A stretch of 64,000 bases of DNA, taken from NCBI RefSeq assembly GCF_021287045.1, contig NZ_JAJTBG010000013.1, positions 33,080 to 97,079 of the forward strand, in the 5' to 3' direction. The position numbers were made by a program, and so were the translations under genes. This document shows positions 1 through 7,639 of this stretch, piece after piece; within the stretch, counting starts at the first letter, position 1, and each line of letters opens with the position of its first letter. The notes under the pieces were generated by a model. It saw only the letters and a program-made list of their open reading frames with translations, made no database searches and was not told where the DNA came from. This DNA comes from Oryzomicrobium sp. (GTDB taxonomy: Bacteria; Pseudomonadota; Gammaproteobacteria; Burkholderiales; Rhodocyclaceae).

Positions 1-93
1 CAGCCTAGACGGGAAATGTGGCAATTGCACGCACGGCGGTGGGGGGTAGGGCAGGTTGGCGGGGAGTCCCGACGGCGGTATGATGCAGCGCTC

Positions 94-111
94 CCATACG
101 TCTGCGTATGG
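94..111. promoter_or_regulatory. Inverted repeat upstream of hbd, candidate operator
   Basis: Perfect 7-bp inverted repeat CCATACG-tctg-CGTATGG, about 44 bp before the hbd start codon. The size and symmetry fit a dimeric repressor site such as a TetR-family operator, but no regulator gene lies beside it and no binding protein can be named from sequence. Function is inferred from position only. Confidence 0.4.
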
Positions 112-154
112 AACCACGCACTCCGCTGCACCACTGACTACAAGGAGAGTAGGG

Positions 155-1003
155 ATGTCCCAGCAAAAAATCGGCGTCGTCGGCGCCGGCACCATGGGTA
201 ACGGCATCGCCCAGGCCTTCGCCGTGGCCGGCTTCGAGGTGATCCTCACCGATATCGCCCAGCCCGCCCTTGACCGCGCCGTGGCCACCATTTCCGGCAG
301 CCTGGACCGGCTGATCAAGAAGGAAAAGATGACCGAGGCGCAGAAGGCCGCCGCCCTGGCCAAGATTTCCACCGCCACCGACACTCAGGCCCTGGCCGTC
401 GCCGACCTGGTGATCGAGGCCGCCACCGAGAACCTGGAACTGAAGACCAAGATCTTCAAGCAGCTCGACGGCCTGATGAAGGCGGACGCCATCCTGGCTT
501 CCAACACTTCCTCCATCTCCATCACCAAGCTCGCCGCCGCCACCGGCCGCGCCGACCGGGTGATCGGCATGCACTTCTTCAACCCGGTGCCGATGATGGC
601 CCTGGTCGAAGTGATCCGCGGCCTGCAGACCTCGGACGCCACCTACGCCACCGTGGAAGCCATCTCCAAGGCCGTGGGCAAGACCCCGGTGCAGGTCAAG
701 AACAGCCCGGGCTTCGTGGTCAACCGCTTGCTCTGCCCGATGATCAACGAAGCCATCTTCGCCCTGGGCGAAGGCCTGGCCGAAGCCGCCGCCATCGACG
801 AAGCGATGAAGCTCGGCTGCAACCATCCCATCGGCCCCCTGGCCCTGTGCGACATGATCGGCCTGGACGTGGAACTGGCGGTGATGCAGGTGCTGTTCGA
901 AGGCACCAAGGACCCGAAGTACCGTCCGGCTCCTCTGCTGGTGGAAATGGTCGAAGCCGGCTACCTGGGCCGCAAGACCGGCAAGGGCTTCTTCACCTAC
1001 TGA
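155..1003 (+). CDS. hbd: 3-hydroxybutyryl-CoA dehydrogenase
   Basis: Predicted NAD(P)-dependent oxidation of (S)-3-hydroxyacyl-CoA to 3-ketoacyl-CoA in the cytoplasm, as in butanoyl-CoA or fatty/aromatic acid degradation. The 282-residue protein opens with a Rossmann loop GAGTMG (residues about 10-15), has the family GMHFFNPVP segment with the likely catalytic His at residue 140, and ends with the GRKTGKGF motif of the C-terminal domain. Length matches the single-domain Hbd/PaaH family. The ATG at 155 is preceded by AAGGAGAG; an upstream in-frame ATG at 56 has no ribosome site and would add unrelated sequence. It is monocistronic, closed by the hairpin at 1065. PaaH versus Hbd cannot be decided without pathway neighbours. 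Confidence 0.93.
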   Translation: MSQQKIGVVGAGTMGNGIAQAFAVAGFEVILTDIAQPALDRAVATISGSLDRLIKKEKMTEAQKAAALAKISTATDTQALAVADLVIEAATENLELKTKIFKQLDGLMKADAILASNTSSISITKLAAATGRADRVIGMHFFNPVPMMALVEVIRGLQTSDATYATVEAISKAVGKTPVQVKNSPGFVVNRLLCPMINEAIFALGEGLAEAAAIDEAMKLGCNHPIGPLALCDMIGLDVELAVMQVLFEGTKDPKYRPAPLLVEMVEAGYLGRKTGKGFFTY

Positions 1004-1064
1004 TCCCGGGCGCGCGGTGTGCATGGCGCACCGCACATCGGGAACAAGCAGGAACAAGCAAAAA

Positions 1065-1098
1065 GGCAGGGCGGGATTTTTCCCGCCCTGCCTTTTTT
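1065..1098 (+). terminator. Rho-independent terminator after hbd
   Basis: Perfect 11-bp stem GGCAGGGCGGG/CCCGCCCTGCC (1065-1075 with 1082-1092), loop ATTTTT, followed by six T. A run of A precedes the stem, so it could also work on the other strand. It separates hbd from the homospermidine synthase operon. Confidence 0.9.
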
Positions 1099-1189
1099 GT
1101 TGCACGCGCCGCCGGCGGAATGCTCCCGGATTGTTACAATGTCATATCTAGGGGGCGAGAAGGCAGGGAGAACCTGCCCGGATTCCAAC

Positions 1190-2587
1190 GTGACGACACA
1201 AACCAATCAAGCGCTTCATGCGTTCAGCGGCAGCTATGCGGGAACGATCCTGTTCGTCGGCTTCGGCAGCGTCGGCCAGGCGCTGCTGCCGCTGCTGTTC
1301 CGCCATTTTGACCTGTCGCCCAGGCAGATCCGCATCGTCACCGCCGACGAACGGGGGATGGATGTCGCCACCCTGTTCAACGTGGCCTTCACGGTCCAGC
1401 CCCTCACTCCGGAAAACCACCGGGAGGTCCTGGGGCGGCTCCTGCCCCGGGGCGGGATTCTCATCAACGTCTCGGTCGATGTCGCCTCCCTGAGTCTGAT
1501 CGACTGGTGCCAGGACCACGGCGTGCGCTATCTGGACACCTGCATCGAGCCTTGGGTGGGGGGCTACACCGATCCGGCCCTGCCCGTGGAGCACACCACC
1601 AACTGGTGGCTGCGGGAGCAGGTCCTCGCCCGCCGCGGCCCGGGCCGGCCCACCGCCGTGGTGGCCCACGGCGCCAATCCCGGGCTCATCAGCCATTTCG
1701 TCAAGGCGGGGCTCGAACGGCTCGCCGGGCTGCGCGGCGTGGCGTTTGCGGCGTCGGCCGGCAACCATGCCGAGATGGCCCGGGACCTGGGCGTCCGGGT
1801 CGTCCAGATCGCCGAGCGTGACACCCAGCACGGCGGTCCGCCGTTGCCCCCGGGCGGCTTCGCCAACACCTGGTCGGCCGACGGGCTGATGGCCGAGGCC
1901 TTCCAGCGGGCCGAACTGGGCTGGGGCAGCCACGAAGGCGCCCTGCCGGCCGGCGCGACCCCGCTCGGCAGCGGCGGGCGCAGCCTGTACCTGCTCGAGC
2001 CGGGCGTGCGGACCCGAGTCCGCTCCTGGGTGCCATCGGCCGGGGAGCAGAGCGCCTACCTGCTGACCCACCATGAATCCCTGTCCATCGCCGACCTGCT
2101 GACCGTCGCGGACGGCGCGGAAGCCCCGGCCTACCGGCCCACGGTGTATTACGCCTACCGGCCCTGCCCGGCGGCGGAAGCCTCCCTGGAGGACTGGGCC
2201 GCTTCCGGCTTTGCCGAACTCGGTTACAAGTTCCTGCTGCGCAACGACCTGAGCGACGGCGGCGACGAGCTGGGCGCCCTGTTCGTCTTCGACGGCGGGG
2301 CCTACTGGTACGGCTCCACCCTGGCGCTGGAAGAGGCGCGCCACCTGGCCCCGTGCAACAACGCCACCACCTTGCAGGTGGCGGCCCCCCTGCTGGCCGC
2401 CGTGGCCTGGCTGGTGGAGCACCCGGACGAGGGCGTGGTCGAGGCCGAATCCCTGGACCACGAATTCGTGCTGGACATCGCCCGGCCCTACTTGGGGCGG
2501 ATCGAGGGCATCCTGTCCGCCTGGAATCCGAAAGGCGCAGGCAGGGCGGGCGGCTTGCAGTTTTCCGACTTTATCGCCGCGTCCTGA
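1190..2587 (+). CDS. hss: Homospermidine synthase
   Basis: Predicted to make sym-homospermidine from putrescine (or putrescine plus spermidine) by NAD-dependent aminobutyl transfer. The sequence belongs to the saccharopine dehydrogenase-like bacterial HSS family: an N-terminal Rossmann motif GFGSVG begins near residue 24, followed by family segments such as DTCIEPW, ANPGLISHF and VQIAERDTQ. From the GTG at 1190 it has 465 residues, close to the usual 470-480. An in-frame ATG at 1139 would add 17 residues but has no good ribosome site, so the start is uncertain. It heads a tight run with DUF1190, ATP-grasp and DUF350 genes, which suggests polyamine conjugation downstream. Confidence 0.88.
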   Translation: MTTQTNQALHAFSGSYAGTILFVGFGSVGQALLPLLFRHFDLSPRQIRIVTADERGMDVATLFNVAFTVQPLTPENHREVLGRLLPRGGILINVSVDVASLSLIDWCQDHGVRYLDTCIEPWVGGYTDPALPVEHTTNWWLREQVLARRGPGRPTAVVAHGANPGLISHFVKAGLERLAGLRGVAFAASAGNHAEMARDLGVRVVQIAERDTQHGGPPLPPGGFANTWSADGLMAEAFQRAELGWGSHEGALPAGATPLGSGGRSLYLLEPGVRTRVRSWVPSAGEQSAYLLTHHESLSIADLLTVADGAEAPAYRPTVYYAYRPCPAAEASLEDWAASGFAELGYKFLLRNDLSDGGDELGALFVFDGGAYWYGSTLALEEARHLAPCNNATTLQVAAPLLAAVAWLVEHPDEGVVEAESLDHEFVLDIARPYLGRIEGILSAWNPKGAGRAGGLQFSDFIAAS

Positions 2588-2596
2588 GGAGGGACG

Positions 2597-2986
2597 ATGA
2601 AACGTTCGCAACAGGTTTCGCTGGTGGTGCTGGGAACGATGGGGTTCGCCCTGTTCCACGGCTGCGACGACGATCCCAAGCAGGAAGTCATGGAGCCCCG
2701 CTACGCCAGCGCCGAGGATTGTCAGCGGGATTGGGGCGAGGACCCGCGCAACTGCACCCGCAACAGCGGCGGTTCAGGCGGCGGTGGCTACGTGGGGCCG
2801 CGCTACTACTGGGACCGCAGCCAGGGCACCCCGGTGGCGGTGGAGCCGGACGGGCGCCAGCGCGTCCTGACCAATACCCGGATCACTTCGGACCTGGCGC
2901 CGCCCTCGGCTCGCAGCGTCACCACTTCCTGGGTTTCCCGGGGCGGCTTCGGCGGTACCGGCGTGCGCATGTCGGGAGGCAGCTGA
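2597..2986 (+). CDS. DUF1190 (YgiB/YjfM-like) exported small protein
   Basis: 129-residue protein with a hydrophobic N-terminus ending at Cys23 followed by an Asp-rich stretch. The lipobox (F-H-G-C) is imperfect, so lipoprotein status is only possible. The middle has the DUF1190 pattern of a YASAEDC motif and a second Cys in NCTR; the C-terminus is Gly/Ser-rich and of low complexity. In Escherichia coli the relatives YgiB and YjfM sit beside YgiC and YjfC, which are GspS-like ATP-grasp proteins, and the same pairing occurs here. Ribosome site GAGGAGGG precedes the ATG by a few bases. Biochemical function unknown. Confidence 0.75.
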   Translation: MKRSQQVSLVVLGTMGFALFHGCDDDPKQEVMEPRYASAEDCQRDWGEDPRNCTRNSGGSGGGGYVGPRYYWDRSQGTPVAVEPDGRQRVLTNTRITSDLAPPSARSVTTSWVSRGGFGGTGVRMSGGS

Positions 2987-2987
2987 G

Positions 2988-4127
2988 GTGCGCCGCCTGG
3001 CCATCGCCCCGCGCCCCGACTTCCAGGCCCGGCTGGAGGCGGTCGGCCTCTCCTTCCACAGCTGGGACGATTATTGGCGCGAAGACGTCTGCTACGCCTT
3101 CAGCGCCGCACAGATCGACCACCTGGAAGCGGTGACCCTCGAACTGCACCGCATGTGCGTCGAGGCGGCCCGCTTCATCGTCGCCCGAGAACGCTTCGCC
3201 GACCTGGGTATTCCCGAGCCGTTCTGGGGCCCGATCGCCGAATCCCTGGCCCGGGACGACTTCTCGCTCTACGGCCGTTTCGACCTGGCCTACGACGGCC
3301 AGTCGGAACCCCGGTTGCTCGAATACAACGCCGACACCCCCACCTCGCTGCTGGAATCGGCGGTGGCCCAGTGGTACTGGCTGGAAGACCTGCGGGCCGG
3401 CGGACAGCCCCATCTCGACCAGTTCAATTCCCTGCACGAGCGGCTGGTGGAACAGTGGCGCCGCCTCGGCCGCCAGGGGGTGGAACGGGTCCATTTCACC
3501 TCGATGGCGGACAACGAGGAAGACTGGGTCTGCACCGCCTACCTGGCCGACACCGCCTTGCAGGCCGGGCTCCAGGCACCCCACCTGTACATCGGCGAAC
3601 TGGGCTGGAGCGGCGCCAGCGGCGATTTCGTCGATCTGGACAACGCCCCGGTCGCGGCCCTGTTCAAGCTCTACCCCTGGGAGTGGCTGATGCGCGAGCC
3701 CTTCGGCTGCCACATCCCCGGCTCGGCCACCCGCTTCATCGAGCCGCTGTGGAAGTCCCTGCTCGCCTGCAAGGGGCTGTTGCCCATCCTCTGGGAGCTG
3801 TTTCCCGGCCATCCCAACCTGCTGCCGGCTTTTTTCGAAGCTGACCGGGGCCGCCTCGATTCCTACGCCCGAAAGCCTCTGTATTCCCGGGAGGGCGCCA
3901 ATGTGGCCCTGTACGAGGGCGGGCGGCTGGTCGGCGAGGACGGCGGCCCCTACGGACAGGAAGGCTTCATCTACCAGGCGCTGCACCGGTTGCCCCGCTT
4001 CGGCGACCGCTACCCGGTGATCGGCGCCTGGGTCGTCGGCGACGAACCGGCGGGCATCTGCCTGCGCGAGGACGTTTCGCCGATCACCACCAACATGAGC
4101 AACTTCGTGCCCCATTACTTCGAATGA
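2988..4127 (+). CDS. Glutathionylspermidine synthase-like ATP-grasp ligase (YgiC/YjfC type)
   Basis: 379-residue ATP-grasp amide-bond-forming enzyme related to the synthetase half of GspS. The signature EYNADTPTSL near residue 110 and the C-terminal GAWVVGDEPAGICLRED segment are typical of the YgiC/YjfC branch. The amidase half of E. coli GspS is absent. The GTG start lies one base after the preceding stop, with GGAGG upstream. The substrate is unproven for this branch; lying two genes after homospermidine synthase makes a polyamine or a polyamine-binding partner plausible, but that is inference. Confidence 0.82.
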   Translation: MRRLAIAPRPDFQARLEAVGLSFHSWDDYWREDVCYAFSAAQIDHLEAVTLELHRMCVEAARFIVARERFADLGIPEPFWGPIAESLARDDFSLYGRFDLAYDGQSEPRLLEYNADTPTSLLESAVAQWYWLEDLRAGGQPHLDQFNSLHERLVEQWRRLGRQGVERVHFTSMADNEEDWVCTAYLADTALQAGLQAPHLYIGELGWSGASGDFVDLDNAPVAALFKLYPWEWLMREPFGCHIPGSATRFIEPLWKSLLACKGLLPILWELFPGHPNLLPAFFEADRGRLDSYARKPLYSREGANVALYEGGRLVGEDGGPYGQEGFIYQALHRLPRFGDRYPVIGAWVVGDEPAGICLREDVSPITTNMSNFVPHYFE

Positions 4128-4135
4128 GGACCGCC

Positions 4136-4513
4136 ATGGCCCCCGTGATCGCTTTTCTCCAGTACTTCTCCGCCGCCGTGGTCTTGCTGCTCGCCTTCGC
4201 GGCCCTCTACGTCAAGGTCACGCCCTACGACGATTTCGCCCTGATCCGGGAGAACAACAGCGCGGCCGCCATTTCCCTGGGCGGGGCCATGCTGGGCTTC
4301 ACCTTCCCCCTCATGGCGGCCATCTACTACACCCACGACCTAGTGGAAATGCTCAAGTGGGCGGCCATCACCGGCGCCGTCCAACTGGTCATCTTCGCCG
4401 CCATGCGCCGCTACGCCCGGCGGATCGAGGAAGGCTGCACGGCCCCGGCGATCCTCATGGCCTGCGCCGCCGTCGCCATCGGTCTGCTCAACGGGGTGTG
4501 CATCAGCTACTGA
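4136..4513 (+). CDS. DUF350 inner-membrane protein (YjfL-like)
   Basis: 125-residue integral membrane protein with about four hydrophobic segments, matching the DUF350 family. In E. coli yjfL (DUF350), yjfM (DUF1190) and yjfC (GspS-like) form one cluster, so all three partners are reproduced here with homospermidine synthase added. The ATG at 4136 is chosen because TGAGGA ends five bases before it; an ATG at 4124 overlaps the previous stop but has no ribosome site. Function unknown; the operon suggests a membrane role linked to a polyamine product. Confidence 0.75.
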   Translation: MAPVIAFLQYFSAAVVLLLAFAALYVKVTPYDDFALIRENNSAAAISLGGAMLGFTFPLMAAIYYTHDLVEMLKWAAITGAVQLVIFAAMRRYARRIEEGCTAPAILMACAAVAIGLLNGVCISY

Positions 4514-4547
4514 CGCTGCCTTCGCACCACCCCAAGCCAACAGAACA

Positions 4548-4580
4548 GGCAGCCGGGAGCGATCCCGCGCTGCCTTTTTT
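4548..4580 (+). terminator. Rho-independent terminator of the hss operon
   Basis: Stem GGCAGC-CGGGA / TCCCG-c-GCTGCC with one bulged C and loop GCGA, followed by six T. It closes the four-gene operon just before the convergent thpR gene. Confidence 0.82.
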
Positions 4581-4590
4581 CATCTGGGGC

Positions 4591-5160
4591 TCAGGCGGTG
4601 GCCGGGTAGCGTTCCAGCACCGTGTAGGGTGATTCCTGGCCCGGGCGGCTTTCCACCAGCACGTAGTCGCGGACCTGCCAGCGCAGGGGCAGGGGCGGAA
4701 CGGCCGGTACCAACCTGCCGGCCCGGCGGGCCAGGGTGACGTGGGGGTGGAAGTCGGCGCTGTCGGTGGGCAGGCCCAGGTCGGCCAGGCGCTTTCCCAG
4801 GGCGGCGTGAAGGTCCGCCATGCCCGGCGCCATCGCGTCCGTGGCGAGCACGGCAATGCCGTGACGCCAAAGGTCCGTCCGCTCCAGCCCGAAGGCGAAG
4901 GGGGCGAAGGGGATTTTCAGGCCATGGCGGATTTCCGCCAGGCGCGAACGCGGCACGTGGCCGATGTAGTGCAGGGTCAGGTGCAGGGTGTCGGGCCGCA
5001 TCAGCCGGGTGCCGGCCGCCGCGCTCCAGGCGTCCCGCTGCCGCACCAGGGCCCGGCGCACGCCCGCATCGGGCCACAGGGCGAGGAACAGCCGCACCTC
5101 CTCGCCGGCGGCGGGGGGATGTGCAGGTGGCCGAGGAGGCGGAAGAGGGAGCGTGCTCAC
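4591..5160 (-). CDS. thpR: RNA 2',3'-cyclic phosphodiesterase (ThpR/LigT)
   Basis: Member of the 2H phosphoesterase family that opens 2',3'-cyclic phosphate ends of RNA. Both catalytic HxTx motifs are present, HLTLHYIG and HPHVTLARR, at the expected separation. From a GTG at 5160 it has 189 residues (E. coli ThpR 176); the reading frame continues upstream without a convincing start or ribosome site, so the N-terminus is uncertain. It converges on the hss operon terminator and diverges from the slipin gene. Confidence 0.85.
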   Translation of the reverse strand: MSTLPLPPPRPPAHPPAAGEEVRLFLALWPDAGVRRALVRQRDAWSAAAGTRLMRPDTLHLTLHYIGHVPRSRLAEIRHGLKIPFAPFAFGLERTDLWRHGIAVLATDAMAPGMADLHAALGKRLADLGLPTDSADFHPHVTLARRAGRLVPAVPPLPLRWQVRDYVLVESRPGQESPYTVLERYPATA

Positions 5161-5276
5161 TCTGCCAGTGTAGCGCCGCCAGCCCCCGAAACGCCCCGGG
5201 ACAACGCCGGCCGGGAACTGCCGCGCCCGCGCCATGGCCCAAGCAACAGGGACGGTTTGGCGCGAAGGAGAGTCTC

Positions 5277-6059
5277 ATGCCCTGGGAATCTGGAATATCC
5301 GGCGGTGTCTTTGGCGGCTACGGCATCGTCGTGGTGCTGCTCGTGCTGTTGGCGTTTGCGTCGATCCGCATCTTCCGCGAGTACGAGCGGGGCGTGGTGT
5401 TCACCCTGGGCCGTTTCTGGAAGGTGAAGGGGCCGGGGCTGGTGATCATCGTCCCGGCCATCCAGCAGGTGGTGCGGGTCGATCTGCGCACTATCGTGCT
5501 GGAGGTACCGACCCAGGACGTGATCTCCCGGGACAACGTGTCGGTCAAGGTCAGCGCCGTGGTCTATCTACGCGTGGTCGACTCGGCCAAGGCCATCATC
5601 CAGGTGGAGGATTACCTCAACGCCACCAGCCAGCTGGCCCAGACCATGCTGCGCTCGGTGCTCGGCAAGCACCAACTGGACGACATGCTGGCGGAGCGGG
5701 AGCGGCTCAACCTGGACATCCAGCAGGCCCTGGACGCCCAAACCGATACCTGGGGCATCAAGGTGTCCAACGTGGAGATCAAACAGGTGGACCTGACCGA
5801 ATCCATGATCCGGGCCATCGCCCGCCAGGCCGAGGCGGAGCGGGAGCGGCGCGCCAAGGTGATCCACGCCGAGGGCGAGTTGCAGGCCGCCGAAAAGCTC
5901 TTCCAGGCCGCCCAGATCCTGTCCCAGCAGCCCCAGGCGATCCAGCTGCGTTACCTGGAAACCCTCACCGTGATCGGCGCCGACAAGAACACCACGGTGA
6001 TCTTTCCCCTGCCGATGGACCTGGTGAGCGCCTTTCTCGACCGGGTACGCCAGCCCTGA
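5277..6059 (+). CDS. Slipin/stomatin-like SPFH membrane protein
   Basis: 260-residue SPFH-domain protein. An N-terminal transmembrane helix (about residues 14-32) is followed by the stomatin signature EYERGVVFTLGR, the band-7 core, and a coiled Ala/Glu-rich stretch around RQAEAERERRAKVIHAEGE that drives oligomerisation. Such proteins scaffold membrane microdomains. The common partner, an NfeD-type protease-like protein, is absent from the neighbourhood, which fits the stand-alone slipin class. The ATG at 5277 has GAAGGAG upstream. The hicA-like gene follows after 13 bp and may be cotranscribed. Confidence 0.87.
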   Translation: MPWESGISGGVFGGYGIVVVLLVLLAFASIRIFREYERGVVFTLGRFWKVKGPGLVIIVPAIQQVVRVDLRTIVLEVPTQDVISRDNVSVKVSAVVYLRVVDSAKAIIQVEDYLNATSQLAQTMLRSVLGKHQLDDMLAERERLNLDIQQALDAQTDTWGIKVSNVEIKQVDLTESMIRAIARQAEAERERRAKVIHAEGELQAAEKLFQAAQILSQQPQAIQLRYLETLTVIGADKNTTVIFPLPMDLVSAFLDRVRQP

Positions 6060-6072
6060 ACCGGAGCGAGCC

Positions 6073-6345
6073 ATGAGCCACAAGCACCTGACCCTGCTGC
6101 GCGCCGTATTCAAGGACCCGCCCAGCGCCAACATCCATTGGCGCGAGGTGGAATCCCTGCTGCACAACCTGGGCGCCACCATCGAACCCAGCCACGGCGC
6201 CCGCTTCAAGGTGGTCCTCAACCACCAGGAAGGCTTCATCCACCACCCCCACAACAGCTCCACCTGCACCCGGCAGGACATCAAGCAGCTGCGCGAACTG
6301 CTCACCCAGGCGGGGGTGAGCCTGGCGGCCTACGAAGAAGGTTGA
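6073..6345 (+). CDS. HicA-like protein without adjacent HicB
   Basis: 90 residues resembling the HicA mRNA-interferase fold, a small double-stranded-RNA-binding-like domain: an HWREVESLLHNLGA helix region, central strands, then a His-containing segment GFIHHPH that aligns with the catalytic region of HicA toxins, and a C-terminal helix. No hicB antitoxin-like gene is found on either side: upstream is a slipin, downstream the convergent dinB. It could be a domesticated orphan, possibly with altered activity. Start is the ATG at 6073, preceded by GGAGCGAG. Confidence 0.7.
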   Translation: MSHKHLTLLRAVFKDPPSANIHWREVESLLHNLGATIEPSHGARFKVVLNHQEGFIHHPHNSSTCTRQDIKQLRELLTQAGVSLAAYEEG

Positions 6346-6369
6346 GGCTGGCCCTGCACCGAGCGCCAG

Positions 6370-7569
6370 TCAGCGTCCATCGGGGGCGAACAGCTCGCCC
6401 TGGCGCTGCGGACGGGTGAGGGTTGCCTTGGCGTCGTCCAGCTCGGCCAGAGGCGTCAGGGTGCCAACCCGCACGCCCAGCAGGCGCAGGCGCTGGTCCA
6501 GGGGTACCCGTTTCAGGCATTCCCCCGCCGCTCGGCGGATGGTGGCGGCGTCGGCCACCGGCAGGGGCAGGGTCGCGTCCCGGGTGACGGTGTGGAAGTC
6601 GGCGTAGCGCAGCTTGATGCCGATGGTGCGTCCGGCGTAGCCCTTGCGCTTGAGGTCGGCGGCCACCTTCTCGCACAGGTCGGTGAAGATTTCGCTCAAG
6701 GCGGCCCGGTCCTGGCGCGGGTGCAAATCCCGGGCGAAGGTGGTTTCGCGGCTGATGGAACGGGGTTCCGGGTTGAGGGACAGTTCCCGGTCGTCGATGC
6801 CGTGGGCGGCTGCGTGGAGCCAGGCCCCGTAGCTGCGGCCGAACTGGGCGACGAGAAAGTCTTCCGCCGTGGCCGCCAGTTCGCCGATGGTGTGGATGCC
6901 CAGGCCGGCGAGCTTTTCCGTGGCCTTGGGGCCGATGCCGTTCACCTTCTTCACCGGCAGGGGCCAGATGCGGGTGGGGATATCCTCCGGGCCGAGCAGG
7001 GTCAGGCCGTTCGGCTTGTCCAGGTCCGAGCAGATCTTGGCCAGCAGCTTGTTGGGGGTGACGCCGATGGAGCAGGTGAGGCCGGTGGCAGCGAACACGG
7101 CGTCCTTGATGCGCCGGGCCAGGGCCTCGGTCTCCCCCGGCACGTCGGTGAGGTCGATGTAAATCTCGTCCACGCCCCGGTCCTCGATGCAGGGGGCGAT
7201 TTCGGCCACCGCCGCCTTGAAGCGCCGTGAGGCGTTGCGGTAGGCCTCGAAGTCCGCCGGCAGCAGGATGGCGTCCGGCGCCAGCTGGGCCGACTTCATC
7301 AGCCCCATGGCGGAAAACACCCCCAGGGCCCGGGCTTCGTAGGTGGAGGTGGTGACCACCCCACGGCCCACGTAGTCGCGCAGCCGGGCGTAGCGCCGGG
7401 TGCCGTCGGGCTGCGTCACCGGCGCGTCCACGCTGCGCCCACCCACCACCACCGGCTGGCCGCGCAGGTCCGGGTAGCGCAGCAATTCCACGGAGGCGAA
7501 GAACGCATCCATGTCCAGATGGGCAATGCGGCGGTGAGCGGAGAGGGAAGCGGGGTGGGGACTGCTCAT
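6370..7569 (-). CDS. dinB: DNA polymerase IV
   Basis: Y-family translesion polymerase, 399 residues. The palm motif LDMDAFFASVE lies near the N-terminus, the second acidic site is around EIYIDLTD, and the SIGVTPNKLLAK and KVNGIGPKATEKL helix-hairpin-helix segments follow, with a little-finger domain to the end. The C-terminus lacks an obvious QLxLF-type clamp-binding peptide, but GELFAPDGR is a possible variant. It lies 70 bp after the exonuclease/GIY-YIG gene on the same strand, so both are likely under the LexA-type box at 8765. Confidence 0.95.
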   Translation of the reverse strand: MSSPHPASLSAHRRIAHLDMDAFFASVELLRYPDLRGQPVVVGGRSVDAPVTQPDGTRRYARLRDYVGRGVVTTSTYEARALGVFSAMGLMKSAQLAPDAILLPADFEAYRNASRRFKAAVAEIAPCIEDRGVDEIYIDLTDVPGETEALARRIKDAVFAATGLTCSIGVTPNKLLAKICSDLDKPNGLTLLGPEDIPTRIWPLPVKKVNGIGPKATEKLAGLGIHTIGELAATAEDFLVAQFGRSYGAWLHAAAHGIDDRELSLNPEPRSISRETTFARDLHPRQDRAALSEIFTDLCEKVAADLKRKGYAGRTIGIKLRYADFHTVTRDATLPLPVADAATIRRAAGECLKRVPLDQRLRLLGVRVGTLTPLAELDDAKATLTRPQRQGELFAPDGR

Positions 7570-7639
7570 GACGGCGTGGAGCGGTGCAGAACGGTGGCAA
7601 GGACGCCAGAAGGGACGGTGCCGGGGCGTTCCTTGAGGC

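Noticed and set aside
1148-2659. Long antisense open frame opposite homospermidine synthase
   Set aside because: Low-complexity, Gly/Gln/His-rich translation typical of the complementary frame of a GC-rich gene; no domain.
5161-5235. Longer N-terminus for ThpR
   Set aside because: Extra residues are Arg/Pro-rich and not conserved in the family; the GTG at 5160 gives the expected length.
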